Below are positions 1-10,512 of a stretch of DNA of 45,949 bases, piece after piece. Under the pieces are notes generated by a model, which worked only from the letters and a program-made list of their open reading frames with translations, was not told the DNA's origin and searched no databases. The position numbers were made by a program, and so were the translations under genes. The DNA comes from an uncultured Acetobacteraceae bacterium (lineage in GTDB: Bacteria; Pseudomonadota; Alphaproteobacteria; Acetobacterales; Acetobacteraceae), in the NCBI GenBank assembly GCA_903924985.1, contig CAIYDT010000154.1, positions 1 through 45,949 of the forward strand, in the 5' to 3' direction. Position 1 is the stretch's first letter. Each line of letters begins with the position of its first letter.

Positions 1-94
1 ACCGTCAAGTTTGGTTGAACGCTGAATACCAGAACGGCTCAACGCCGATGACGTGGATGCGCACCAACTCGCAGGAAATGGATCACCTGAAACT
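1..94. other. Left-edge segment that does not continue rplU
   Basis: The reading frame of the L21 tail is lost upstream of about base 95: it carries a TGA at 23-25 and has no resemblance to the basic L21 sequence expected there. Other frames on both strands are open over this stretch, but none gives a recognisable product. The sequence could be the tip of a repeat or insertion element, or an assembly chimera at a contig end. Nothing functional can be assigned. Confidence 0.5.
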
Positions 95-160
95 GGCCGC
101 CGCAATGGCCACCGCCAGCACGTCACCGTGCTGCGGGTCGCCGACATCGTCGCAGCCTAA
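95..160 (+). CDS. rplU: 50S ribosomal protein L21, C-terminal fragment
   Basis: Only the last 20 or so residues are recognisable (GRRNGHRQHVTVLRV, then ADIVAA and TAA). This is the conserved basic end of bL21, a 23S rRNA-binding protein of the large subunit. The neighbour 18 bases downstream is rpmA, the usual rplU-rpmA order, which supports the call. The rest of L21 is absent: the frame upstream has a stop and no similarity, so the gene is cut by the end of the window or by an assembly junction. A genuinely disrupted rplU would be surprising, because L21 is usually retained. Confidence 0.72.
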   Translation, partial: GRRNGHRQHVTVLRVADIVAA

Positions 161-178
161 GAAGCAGGAGGTCTCACC

Positions 179-460
179 ATGGCACATAAGAAAGCAGGCG
201 GTTCCTCCCGCAACGGGCGCGATACCGAAGGCCGCCGCCTCGGGCTGAAGAAGTCCGGCGGGCAGGCCGTCACGGCCGGCAACATTCTACTGCGTCAGCG
301 CGGCACCCAGTGGTACCCCGGCCAGAATGTTGGCATGGGCCGCGACCACACCATCTTCGCGCTGGTCGATGGCACGGTAGAGTTCAAGCGCCGCGGCGAG
401 GGCAAGGTGCATGTGTCTGTTGTGCCGGCGCCGGCGCCGGTGGCACTCGCAGCCGAGTAA
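179..460 (+). CDS. rpmA: 50S ribosomal protein L27
   Basis: The protein has 93 aa and begins [15 protein letters not shown], the hallmark of bL27, whose N-terminal tail reaches towards the peptidyl-transferase centre. The conserved core ([34 protein letters not shown], then G.V.F) follows, with a short Ala/Pro-rich C-terminal extension. The ATG is preceded by a strong AGGAGG at about 166-171. It lies 18 bases after the rplU stop, so the two are co-transcribed. A hairpin terminator follows before obg. Confidence 0.97.
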   Translation: MAHKKAGGSSRNGRDTEGRRLGLKKSGGQAVTAGNILLRQRGTQWYPGQNVGMGRDHTIFALVDGTVEFKRRGEGKVHVSVVPAPAPVALAAE

Positions 461-2660
<2,200 letters not shown>

Positions 2661-2664
<4 letters not shown>

Positions 2665-3857
2665 TCCAACACTCCCAGCGACCGCAGGTTGCCGATATCG
2701 TCGGCGGAATACCCCACCTCCGCGAGCACCGCGTCGCTGTGCTGGCCGATCCCCGGAGCGCGGCGGGGCGCCACTTTCTGCTCCCCATCCAGGTGGAACG
2801 GCGCCGAGACTGTCAGTCCATTGCCGTCGGCAAAGGGTACCAACGCCCCAGCATGCACCATTTGGGCGTCGTCCAACACCTCATCCACCTTGCCGACGAT
2901 CCCGAAGGTCACGCCGACACCGTCCAGCAGCGTGCGCCATTCGGCCAGGGAGCGAGTCGCGAAGACCTCGTCCAACACCTCGACCAGCGCGCGCGCATTC
3001 TGCTTGCGGGCGGCATCCGTGGCGAAGCGCGGATCGTTGGTCAGCTCCGGCCGGCCGATGGCCTCCATAAACCCGCGGAGCTGCCGTTGCTCGTTGTACA
3101 GCGCCATGATGAACCAGCGGTCGTCGCCGGTGCGGTAATGGTTGGCGAAGGCGTTGGGCACCTCCAGTCGGGTCGGGCGGTGCGGCACATGGTCGCCGAA
3201 CAGGCGCGTTTGCACGGCGCAGGCATTGGCCCACAGCCCGTTCTGCAGCAGCGAGGACTGCACCAAACCGCCCTGCCCCGTCTTCTCCCGCCGGTACAGC
3301 GCCGTGACGATCGCGGCATACAGTCCCGTGCCGCTCGGGTGGTCGCCCATGCCGGCCATGGAGCGTGCCGGTTCGTAGTCGTCGTACGCCCGCACCATGT
3401 CCATCAGGCCCGTGCGCGCCCAATAAGCCGTTGAATCGAAGCCCGTTTTCGCCGCTTCCTCCCCATGCTCGCCATAAGCGGTAAACGACGCATAGATCAG
3501 CCTCGGGTTCAGCGGCAGCAGTTGCGTATGCGCCAGACCGAGGCGTTCGCGCACCGGCAGCGGGAAGTTGGTCACGAACACGTCAGCGCCAGAGACCAGC
3601 TTGTGCAAAGCCGCCCGCCCCTCATCGTGCTTCAGATCGATGGCCAGGCTGCGTTTGTTGCGGGAGGTCAACTGCCAATAATAGTCGGTCGGCGCGTTCG
3701 GATTGGGCCCGCGACCGCGCCAGGGATCGCCCACACCCGGCGGCTCGATCTTGATCACATCGGCGCCGAAGTCCGACAGGATCGTCGCGGCGGCGGGACC
3801 GGCGATCCAGCTCGCGCAGTCGATCACTTTCAGACCATCGAAAAGATTCTCGGACAT
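2661..3857 (-). CDS. Family III CoA-transferase (CaiB/BaiF type)
   Basis: The 398-aa protein belongs to the formyl-CoA transferase / carnitine CoA-transferase superfamily. It has an N-terminal Rossmann-like segment ([35 protein letters not shown]), then [12 protein letters not shown]. The catalytic aspartate is in [12 protein letters not shown], followed by the [10 protein letters not shown] motif. Known members move CoA between an acyl-CoA and a free acid through an aspartyl anhydride; the substrate here cannot be read. The ATG follows an AGGGGAA Shine-Dalgarno. It lies on the strand opposite proB and ends tail-to-tail with it, with a 43-base gap to the NTF2-like remnant upstream. Confidence 0.93.
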
Positions 3858-3899
3858 CGTGGTTTCCCCTGGGTTTCAGGGACGATATTTCAGATGCCG

Positions 3900-4082
3900 T
3901 CAGACGTCGAGGTAGGCGCGCAGTGCCCGCATCTTGTTTCCCCGCCACTCGACCAGGTGGACCCCGGTCAGCACCTTGCCGTCGAGGGTCATGGCGAACT
4001 CGATCAACGTCGTGTCGCCGTCCTGGTATATGTTGCGGGCGACGAAGGACCGCATCTGGCAGGACGCGAAAATCCCCCGCAC
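3900..4082 (-). pseudogene. NTF2-like (SnoaL-type) protein remnant
   Basis: The open frame gives 60 aa ending in LDGKVLTGVHLVEWRGNKM and RALRAYLDV, the last strands of an NTF2/SnoaL fold. The only usual start is GTG at 4082, which would begin in mid-domain. In the same frame, upstream (up to the TAG at 4173-4175) lies LTRAHVTAFNAKD, which resembles the first helix of this fold. It is joined directly to AVRGIFASC, which normally follows about 40-50 residues later. The simplest reading is an internal deletion plus loss of the start codon. It runs in the same direction as the CoA-transferase. A genuinely short protein is the alternative. Confidence 0.5.
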
Positions 4083-4272
4083 TGCGTCCTTGGCGTTGAA
4101 GGCGGTAACGTGGGCGCGGGTGAGGTCTTTCAGCGGGGGAAAGCGCCGTGAACCGGCACGGTTACCGGACGCCTACGAAAGTCCTACATGGAACGACATT
4201 GGTCCGAATGCTCGCTCTGTTTAGCCTAAAGAGGCGAATGCCCTGGACATCCCCGAGGCATTTAATCCGCAA

Positions 4273-5328
4273 TCACCCCACCGCCAAACAGAACACATCC
4301 TGGCACGTCTCCGGCAGAAGAAACTCGCTCCAGCTCCTGCCCCCGTCCCGCGTCCCGAACACCTGCCCGACCCGAGACACGCAGTAGACTTGGTCGGCGT
4401 CCCGAGGATGCAGCGCCACCGCCATCATCGTGGCCTTCGCCTGCACCCCATGGTCGAACCGGCGCCAGTTCTTTCCCCCGTCATCCGACCGATACAGCGA
4501 TCCATCCCGGCTCCGTGAAGCCGGGCTGAAACAGCCATACATAACGTTCGGATCCTGCGGCGACACCCGCACATCCCGCCCGTAGGTCAGCGGGGAGAAC
4601 TTGCCGATCTCCATATCCTCCCAGTGCGCGCCGCGGTCGTCGCTGCGGAACAATCCCATGCGGCAGGCCATGAAGACGCTGTCTGGTGAGGCAGGGCTGA
4701 CCTCGATGGCGTGGCCGTCCAGCATGCCCTCCGCCTTCACGGTGGTGCGGAGATGGTTGGTCAGATGCGGCCGCTCGGCCATCGCCAGCAGATCGGCGGA
4801 GGTGTCCTCCCACGTCTCCCCGCCGTCCAGGGACCGCATCGTGCCGTCCACTTCCAGCGTGGCGTACAGGACGTTTTCGTCGGTCGGGTGCGCCGCCAGC
4901 CGCATGACGCGGCAGGGGAAGGGCATGGTGATCCGCCCGGGCATCTTCGGGTCCGGCAGCGCCCGCCACGTCTCGCCGGCATCGTCGGAGCGGTACACCG
5001 ACACCGGCGCGCCGCCGATATACATCCGCCGCGGGTTGGAGGGCATGACCAGGATCGACCACGCCTGCACCCCTGGGAACGGGAGGTTCATGCGTTTCCA
5101 ATGGTTTCCGTGGTCTGTGCTGACATATGGGCCTGTCTTGGTGCCTAGGTACACCGTCGCCGCGTCCGTCGGGTGTACCGTGATGGCATGCACGTCGGTG
5201 TTGGCGGGCAGCCCCTCGGTCAGCTTCACCCAGTCCCCGCCGTCGACAGAACGGCGGAAAATCCCGCCTTCCGTGCTTTCCCGAATCCAGGCGGTCCCGG
5301 CATAGATGTAACCCGATGCGTTCGGCAT
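4273..5328 (-). CDS. Asp-box (BNR) beta-propeller protein
   Basis: The 351-aa protein contains about seven S/T-x-D-x-G-x-x-W Asp-box motifs: SVDGGDW, STDHGNHW, SDDAGETW, SLDGGETW, SDDRGAHW, SDDGGKNW and TRDGGRSW. Such spacing is typical of sialidase/VPS10/photosystem-assembly-like propellers. No signal peptide or sialidase catalytic residues could be recognised, so enzymatic activity should not be assumed; these proteins are often annotated as glycosyl hydrolases only by fold. It stands alone, divergent from the methyltransferase-like gene with 54 bases between the start codons. Confidence 0.85.
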   Translation of the reverse strand: MPNASGYIYAGTAWIRESTEGGIFRRSVDGGDWVKLTEGLPANTDVHAITVHPTDAATVYLGTKTGPYVSTDHGNHWKRMNLPFPGVQAWSILVMPSNPRRMYIGGAPVSVYRSDDAGETWRALPDPKMPGRITMPFPCRVMRLAAHPTDENVLYATLEVDGTMRSLDGGETWEDTSADLLAMAERPHLTNHLRTTVKAEGMLDGHAIEVSPASPDSVFMACRMGLFRSDDRGAHWEDMEIGKFSPLTYGRDVRVSPQDPNVMYGCFSPASRSRDGSLYRSDDGGKNWRRFDHGVQAKATMMAVALHPRDADQVYCVSRVGQVFGTRDGGRSWSEFLLPETCQDVFCLAVG

Positions 5329-5382
5329 GGCGTTCCTTCCCGATTTTCCGCCATCCTACCGGGCCGTCAGGAGGAACCGCAA

Positions 5383-6018
5383 ATGGACGACCGACCGCTC
5401 ATCGACATCGCCGAGTATGAGGATGCCCGCCCGGTCCACGCTTCCAACTTCACCCGATCGGGGCACGATTTCTACCCGACCCCGGCGTGGGTGACCGAGG
5501 CCCTGTTGGACAATGTGCCCCTGCGCGGCCCGGTGTGGGAGCCGTGTTGCGGCGGCGGCGCCATGGTTCGGCCGATCGAGCGGCGAGGCTACCGGGTGGA
5601 GGCCACCGATATCGCCGATCATGGCTTCGGCCAAAGCGGCATCGATTTCATGGCCTGCGGTTCGGTGCCCGCCGGATGCCAGTCGATCGTGACCAACCCG
5701 CCTTACGGCGACGGCACCGTGGAGCGCGGCGCCACGAAGTCGGCTCTGAAGCTGCTGTCCTTCGTCGATCACGCGATCCGGTTGACCGAACAGAACGACG
5801 GCCAACTGGCGTTGTTGGTTCGGTATACCTGGATCGCCGGCAAGCGGGCCTCGACGCTGATCTCCGCCGGGCCGCTGGACCGCGTGCTGGTGCTCACGCG
5901 CCGCATTTGCTGGTTCGACCTGGGCCCGGCCACCAAGCAGGGCCAGCATCATCATTGCTGGCTGTTTTTCGATGCGCAGCGGGATAGGGCAAAGCCGCCG
6001 GAGATTGTTTTTGTTTAA
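5383..6018 (+). CDS. Orphan DNA adenine methyltransferase-like protein
   Basis: The 211-aa protein has a class I SAM-binding motif WEPCCGGGAM at about 52-61. An acidic strand end (VEATDI) and the catalytic-type motif TNPPYGDG (NPPY at 105-108) follow, the signature of N6-adenine DNA methyltransferases. YPTPAWVTEALL near the N-terminus is common in phage-type orphan enzymes. The ATG at 5383 has a good AGGAGG nine bases upstream; the open frame extends further upstream only over the divergent gene. No restriction endonuclease, specificity subunit or phage gene is adjacent. A role in modifying protein or RNA at NPPY cannot be excluded. Confidence 0.78.
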   Translation: MDDRPLIDIAEYEDARPVHASNFTRSGHDFYPTPAWVTEALLDNVPLRGPVWEPCCGGGAMVRPIERRGYRVEATDIADHGFGQSGIDFMACGSVPAGCQSIVTNPPYGDGTVERGATKSALKLLSFVDHAIRLTEQNDGQLALLVRYTWIAGKRASTLISAGPLDRVLVLTRRICWFDLGPATKQGQHHHCWLFFDAQRDRAKPPEIVFV

Positions 6019-6104
6019 GATCTGTGTTGAAGGGCATGCCGGCGATAGCATCCCCACCGGCAGCTAAAGTTAACGCCCATGGGGCGCAGGCCCGCCATCC
6101 ACGG

Positions 6105-6371
6105 CTAACTTTGCCCTTGGGCGACTCGGCAGAGTACGTGCCCCATACTGGGGCTATCGGGCGGACGCGCCCCACGATCTTCCCCCGCGTTCGGCGTCGT
6201 TTCGCAGCCCCAAGGGGAAGCCTGACTCTCGCGGAGTGTAGCAGGTCCGCCGGGACAATTCAGCAGAAACACCGCTTCGCCTTTCGCTCCGATAATATGG
6301 ACACGCGCCGGGCGATGGTCGTTGGGGTAAATCTTGACCTGAAGGCCACGGAAACGCAGGACCGTTGGCAT
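6105..6371 (-). pseudogene. DUF4160 protein, probably frameshifted
   Basis: The first 50 or so residues (MPTVLRFRGLQVKIYPNDH, then HIIG.KGEAVFLLNCPGGP and LRES) match the small DUF4160 family, often found with DUF2442 genes in toxin-antitoxin-like pairs. After LRES the frame becomes unrelated (SPWGCETTPNAGE) and runs on into low-quality sequence. In another frame the bases after the Glu-Ser codons read GFPLGLRNDAERG, closer to the expected GFS-type helix. A small frameshift near 6220-6230 is therefore likely. No DUF2442 partner is seen. The ATG lies 4 bases downstream of the phosphoesterase stop codon, so the pair could be one transcript. Confidence 0.55.
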
Positions 6372-6375
6372 TCCC

Positions 6376-7089
6376 CTACCAGCTAACAGGCTCGCGCGTC
6401 ACCCGCACCGTCCCATTTCCGGTCAGCCGCACCACGTTCACCGTCTTCGCCAGATCGGGCGACCCCGAGTAATACGCCGGTACCGCCCCGGTCCCCACCT
6501 GCGCCGGCCGGTTCCAGTGACCGAGCGCCAGATAGTCGGCACCGGTGGCGTCGATCTCGGCGTCGGAGATTAACCAGGACGGGCGTAGCGGGATGGCGCC
6601 GTCTTCCTCGTAGTGGCCGTGCGCCAGCGCCACCTGCCAGCGCGACGAGCGCGGCCGAGGCTCCCGCAGGGGCACCATGTTGCTGTAGTCGACATGCGGG
6701 TGGCCCCAGACCTCCAGATCGTGGTCGGGGAAATGCACCGCCTGGTCATGCGTCACGCCGATGATGTGGACGTTGGGCAGCTCCGCCATGCCGCTGCGGA
6801 GATAGACCGAGTCCGGGGTGATCGGGTCATGGTTGCCGGGGAGAATGACCACCGGGCGGCCGGCATCGGCCAGCATCTCGACGCAGCGGTCCAGGATCGA
6901 CGGTGGCTGGCGGTTGTTGTCGAAGATGTCGCCGACCAGCAGTACGTAGGCCGCGTTGTGCGCCTTGCCGGCCTCCAGCACGATGCGTAGGCCGGTGGTG
7001 CCGTCGTCGCCATAGGTCAGATCGGCGGGGTCGCTGTCGACGTGGAGATCGGAACTGTGCACGAGCACGATGTCGGAGGCATCATTCAC
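6376..7089 (-). CDS. Metallophosphoesterase, SbcD/Mre11-like
   Basis: The 237-aa calcineurin-like phosphoesterase has the dimetal-site motifs in order: SSDLHVDSD (D-x-H), LLVGDIFDNNR (GD), LPGNHDP (GNHD), LAHGHYE and LGHWN. The pattern is closest to the SbcD/Mre11 nuclease subfamily, but the C-terminal capping domain and an SbcC partner are absent. The substrate is unknown. The ATG is at 7089. The decayed DUF4160 gene follows immediately downstream on the same strand, and the glutathione transferase gene is divergent. Confidence 0.9.
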   Translation of the reverse strand: MNDASDIVLVHSSDLHVDSDPADLTYGDDGTTGLRIVLEAGKAHNAAYVLLVGDIFDNNRQPPSILDRCVEMLADAGRPVVILPGNHDPITPDSVYLRSGMAELPNVHIIGVTHDQAVHFPDHDLEVWGHPHVDYSNMVPLREPRPRSSRWQVALAHGHYEEDGAIPLRPSWLISDAEIDATGADYLALGHWNRPAQVGTGAVPAYYSGSPDLAKTVNVVRLTGNGTVRVTREPVSW

Positions 7090-7196
7090 TGGCAGTATCC
7101 TGAGCGGGGGAGTGGGTTAATAGAAAGCCCTTGCTGGCCGGCCGCGTCAACCTCGTCTAGGGTATGGCAGGAAACCAAACCGGGAGGACCAACCCC

Positions 7197-7925
7197 ATGA
7201 TCGATCTGCATTACTGGCCCACGCCCAACGGCAAGAAGGTCACGATCCTGCTGGAGGAAGCGGGCATCCCCTACAATGTCATCAAGTGCAACATCGGCAA
7301 GGGCGACCAGTTCACCCCCGAATTCCTGGCGATGAACCCCAACCACCGCATGCCCACCCTGGTCGACACGGCGCCGGCCGACGGCGGCCCGCCGGTCGCG
7401 ATTTTCGAATCCGGCGCGATCATGATGTACCTCGCGGAGAAGGTGGGGAAATTCTACCCCCAGGACCTGCGCGGCAAGCACACGGTGAACGAATGGCTGA
7501 TCTGGCAGATGGCCAACCAGGGCCCCAAGTCCGGTGAGTGCGGCCATTTCCGGCGTTTGGATGCCAGCAAGGGCGACCAAACCTATGCCATTACCCGTTT
7601 CACCGATGAGGTGAACCGCCTCTATGGCGTGCTGAACAACCGCCTGTACAAGAACCGCTATCTGGCGGGCGACCAGTACACCATCGCCGACATGATCTCC
7701 TACCCCTGGACCATCAACTGGAAAATGCAGGGCCAGGACATCGAGGAATTCCCTTACTTCAAGCGCTGGCACGAAGAACTCGCCGCCCGTCCGGGCGTGC
7801 AACGCGGCATGGCCGTGGGCGCGGACTTCGCGGAAGACCAGTCCAAGCTGTCGCAGGAGGAAAAGGACCGCCGCGCCAAGATGCTCTACAACCAACGCGC
7901 TCGGCCTGTCATGGCGGACGCCTAA
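7197..7925 (+). CDS. Glutathione S-transferase, YfcG/Nu-like
   Basis: The 242-aa protein has an N-terminal thioredoxin-like GST domain (MIDLHYWPTPNGKKVTILLEEA, then NPNHRMPTLVD and FESGAIMMYLAE). An all-helical C-terminal domain (FTDEVNRLYGVLNN, YTIADMISYPW) follows. N-P-N-x-x-x-P-x-L and E-S-G are the glutathione-binding cis-Pro and Glu-Ser positions. The ATG at 7197 is preceded by CGGGAGGA; an in-frame ATG at 7164 lies upstream but lacks a good site. It opens a run of four catabolic genes, separated from the next by a palindromic repeat. Confidence 0.93.
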   Translation: MIDLHYWPTPNGKKVTILLEEAGIPYNVIKCNIGKGDQFTPEFLAMNPNHRMPTLVDTAPADGGPPVAIFESGAIMMYLAEKVGKFYPQDLRGKHTVNEWLIWQMANQGPKSGECGHFRRLDASKGDQTYAITRFTDEVNRLYGVLNNRLYKNRYLAGDQYTIADMISYPWTINWKMQGQDIEEFPYFKRWHEELAARPGVQRGMAVGADFAEDQSKLSQEEKDRRAKMLYNQRARPVMADA

Positions 7926-7934
7926 CGCCAAAAC

Positions 7935-7964
7935 CCGTCATCCCCGGGCCTGTCCCGGGGGCCA
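7935..7964. repeat. Palindromic intergenic repeat
   Basis: CCCCGGG (7942-7948), five bases, then CCCGGGG (7954-7960), in the context GTCATCCCCGGG. This resembles the short dispersed palindromes found between genes in many alphaproteobacteria. It forms a strong hairpin without a T-run, so it may stabilise or attenuate the transcript. A related but different palindrome (CCGGCGCATGCCGG) occurs near 42265-42285. Confidence 0.55.
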
Positions 7965-8013
7965 CCGCCCGCATACACCTGCGCAACGACCCACGAAATA
8001 ACAGGACACCCCC

Positions 8014-8625
8014 ATGGCCGAAGTAGAGTGCTTTTTCGATTGCTCCAGCCCCTGGACCTATTTCGCGGTCCACAGCCTGCTTGAACTCCGCAAGGAAATC
8101 GGGGTCACCATTGCTTTCCGCCCGCATCTGGTCGGCGGCGTGTTCAACGCGGTGAACCCCAGCGTTCATAACTCCCGGGAAAAGCCGGTGGTGCCGAAGC
8201 AGGCGTACAACAAGAAGGACCAGCAGGACTGGGCCCGCTTCCTGGGCATCAAGATGCACTACCGCCCCACCGTCTTCCCGGTGAACAGCGTCAAGATCAT
8301 GCGCGGCTGCTGCTGGCTCGAAGGCACCGAGCAACTCGAACCCCTCATGATGGCGGCGTTCAACGCCTATTGGGGCGACGATCTGGACATGTCCAAGGAC
8401 GACGTGCTGACCGAGATATGCAAGCGCGCCGGCGTCGATCCCGCCGCCTTCTTCGCCGCCATCAATGAGCAGCCTAACAAGGATCGTCTCCGCACCAACA
8501 CCGATGAGTTGATCGCGCGCGGCGGCTTCGGTTCCCCCACCATTTTCGTGGCCGGGGACGACATGTATTTCGGCAACGATCGCATGCCGCTGATCCGCGA
8601 CTCGGTGTTGCGTCACCGGAAATGA
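8014..8625 (+). CDS. 2-hydroxychromene-2-carboxylate isomerase family protein
   Basis: The 203-aa DsbA-fold protein lacks the CxxC; the active-site position reads DCSSPWTYF, with Ser where kappa-class GSTs and HCCA isomerases bind glutathione. Other family marks are RPHLVGGVFNAV, VFPVNSVKIMRG and a C-terminal GGFGSPTIFV.GDDMYFGNDR. HCCA isomerases act with glutathione in naphthalene-type ring catabolism. The adjacent GST and crotonase genes support catabolism of aromatic or cyclic acids, but the substrate is not readable. It overlaps the crotonase start by four bases (ATGA). A paralogue is at 41612. Confidence 0.9.
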   Translation: MAEVECFFDCSSPWTYFAVHSLLELRKEIGVTIAFRPHLVGGVFNAVNPSVHNSREKPVVPKQAYNKKDQQDWARFLGIKMHYRPTVFPVNSVKIMRGCCWLEGTEQLEPLMMAAFNAYWGDDLDMSKDDVLTEICKRAGVDPAAFFAAINEQPNKDRLRTNTDELIARGGFGSPTIFVAGDDMYFGNDRMPLIRDSVLRHRK

Positions 8626-9395
8626 TCCTTTTGGACATCGACTCGCGCGGCGTCGCGCGCGTCACGGTGAACAATGCCGAACAGCGCAACGCCCTGGGCA
8701 ACGCTGGGAAGCGGGAACTGGCGGAGGCACTGGAAAGTGTCTCCGCCGAACCCGGTTTGCGGGTGGTGGTGCTGACTGGCGCCGGCGAGCGTTCCTTCAT
8801 CGGCGGTGCCAATGTCACGGAAATGGCAACGTTCACGCACGGTCACGCAAACGAAGGCCCCGCTCTGACCCACCGTGTGTGCGAGGCTATCCGCCGCACC
8901 CCCGTTCCCGTCATCGCCCGCATCAACGGCTACTGCTTCGGCGCCGGCCTCGAAATCGCCGCCGCCTGCGACATGCGCGCGGCCGCCGACACCGCTCGGT
9001 TTGGCATGCCGGAGGTGCTGTTCGGCCTGCCCTCGGGCATGGAGGCCTGCCTGCTGCCGCAACTCATCGGCTGGGGCAAAACGCGGGAACTCGTGTTCAC
9101 CGGCCGGCACATCGACGCCAAGGAAGCCGCCGGCTGCCATTTGGTCGAACGCATCGTGCCGGCGTCCGGACTGGACGCGGCGGTGGAAGAATGGGTCGCG
9201 GCGATTTTATCCGCTGGACCGAATGCCATTCGTGCGCAGAAAGAACTAATCCGCGACTGGGAGCGGATGTCGATCGCCGACGCGGTGCAGCAGGGTATTC
9301 GTGCCGTCGCGGCGGCGCACGGAACGGAAGAAACAAAACGCCTGATGGGCGCGTTCGTCGCCAGACGTCAGGCCAAACGGGAGGGAAAGCAATGA
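8622..9395 (+). CDS. Enoyl-CoA hydratase/isomerase (crotonase) family protein
   Basis: The 257-aa crotonase-fold enzyme has an acyl-CoA binding loop (NNAEQRNALG, RSFIGGANVTEM) and oxyanion-hole loop INGYCFGAGLEIAAACD. Both glutamates used by hydratases are present at matching positions (GAGLE and GMPEV). Hydration of an enoyl-CoA is thus plausible, and hydrolase or isomerase activity is possible. The start ATG overlaps the previous stop (ATGA), and its own stop overlaps the next ATG, so the three genes are translationally coupled. Confidence 0.92.
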   Translation: MILLDIDSRGVARVTVNNAEQRNALGNAGKRELAEALESVSAEPGLRVVVLTGAGERSFIGGANVTEMATFTHGHANEGPALTHRVCEAIRRTPVPVIARINGYCFGAGLEIAAACDMRAAADTARFGMPEVLFGLPSGMEACLLPQLIGWGKTRELVFTGRHIDAKEAAGCHLVERIVPASGLDAAVEEWVAAILSAGPNAIRAQKELIRDWERMSIADAVQQGIRAVAAAHGTEETKRLMGAFVARRQAKREGKQ

Positions 9396-10405
9396 ACTGC
9401 ACCTGTGGACGTCGCCATCTTCTGCTCAGTGGGGCCGCTGCCGCGCTGTTCGGCGCCGCGGGCGCGCAGGCAGCCGGGAAACCGCGCCGGATCGATGTAC
9501 ATCACCACATCGTTCCGCCAGTGTGGCTGGAGGCGCTGAAGGCGTCCAAACAGAGCAACCCCATCATCGAAGGCTGGACCCCGGCGAAATCGCTGGAAGA
9601 CATGGATAAGGCCGGCATCACGACCGCCATGGTGTCCCCCACGACGCCGCAGGTCGGCTTCCTCCCCGCCGCCGAGGCGGCCCGCGTGGCGCGTGCCTCC
9701 AACGAATGGGCGCTCAAGATGGCCACCGATCATCCCGGCCGGTTCGGCGTCTTCGCGATGTTGCCGATGCCCTATGTCCAGGAAAGCCTGGCGGAAATCG
9801 CTTACGCCTTCGACACGCTGAAAGTGGACGGCATCGGGATGATGACCAACTACGGCGACAAATGGCTGGGCTATGACGAGTTCGTCCCGGTGTTTCAGGA
9901 ACTGAACCGCCGCAAGGCCGTAGTCTACACCCACCCAACTGGGGCCAATTGCTGCGTCAATCTGGTAAAAGGCGTGTCCGATGCCGCGGTGGAATACGGT
10001 GCCGACACGACCCGCACGATCACCAACCTGATCTTTAGCGGCGCGTCCGCGAAATGCCCCGATATCAGCTTCATCTTCTCCCACGGCGGTGGTGTGCTGG
10101 CGGCGGTGGCGGAGCGGTTGCGCATTCAGATGGTCACTACCCCGCCCTACAAGGGCAAATTTACCCGAGAGATGGTCGATCATGAGCTGAAACGGTTTTT
10201 CTATGACACCGCCCAGGTGTCGAATGAGGTCACGATTCAGGCGGTGGCCAAGCTGGTCGGCGTGTCGCAGATCGTGTTCGGCACGGACTATCCGTACCGC
10301 ACCGGTGCTGAGCATGTGGCCGGGTTGAAGCAGCGATTCTCCCCGCCGGACCTGGTTCGGATCGACAGCGGGAACGTTCTGCGGATTTTGCGGAAGGGGT
10401 TTTGA
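9392..10405 (+). CDS. Exported amidohydrolase (ACMSD-like, amidohydrolase 2)
   Basis: The 337-aa TIM-barrel metal hydrolase/decarboxylase has metal-binding DVHHHIVPP after the leader, then a THPTG histidine, FSHGGG histidine and FGTDYPYR aspartate, the usual order for the ACMSD/amidohydrolase-2 family. The N-terminus (GRRHLLLSGAAAALFGA, then AQA) looks like a twin-arginine signal, implying periplasmic export. The ATG at 9392 overlaps the crotonase stop; a longer open frame exists but starts inside that gene. Family members hydrolyse or decarboxylate small cyclic acids. Confidence 0.91.
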   Translation: MNCTCGRRHLLLSGAAAALFGAAGAQAAGKPRRIDVHHHIVPPVWLEALKASKQSNPIIEGWTPAKSLEDMDKAGITTAMVSPTTPQVGFLPAAEAARVARASNEWALKMATDHPGRFGVFAMLPMPYVQESLAEIAYAFDTLKVDGIGMMTNYGDKWLGYDEFVPVFQELNRRKAVVYTHPTGANCCVNLVKGVSDAAVEYGADTTRTITNLIFSGASAKCPDISFIFSHGGGVLAAVAERLRIQMVTTPPYKGKFTREMVDHELKRFFYDTAQVSNEVTIQAVAKLVGVSQIVFGTDYPYRTGAEHVAGLKQRFSPPDLVRIDSGNVLRILRKGF

Positions 10406-10406
10406 C

Positions 10407-10512
10407 CTAACGGGGCAGCGTTACCCGCAACGTTGCCCCATCGAACCCCACCGGCGTAAGCCGATGCGCCGGCCAGCAGCCCGAACAGGATGAGGCCGGC
10501 GCGGCGGATCAT
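10407..10512 (-). other. Possible tiny signal-peptide-like ORF, frame broken
   Basis: An ATG at 10512 overlaps the stop of the MBL-fold gene (ATGA) and begins MIRRAGLILFGLLAGASAYAGG, a good signal-peptide or single-helix pattern. The uninterrupted frame then runs antisense into the amidohydrolase gene. If one G is removed from the GGGG run, the frame instead reads FDGATLRVTLPR and stops at 10407, just before the convergent gene end, giving 34 aa. This could be a real small gene with an indel, or coincidence. Confidence 0.2.

Noticed and set aside
15..248. 77-aa plus-strand frame at the left edge
   Set aside because: It overlaps the L21 tail and the L27 start in another frame and has no ribosome site; treated as an edge artefact.
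5356..6375. Prophage remnant around the methyltransferase gene
   Set aside because: No integrase, terminase, capsid or att-like repeats; only a single phage-like enzyme.
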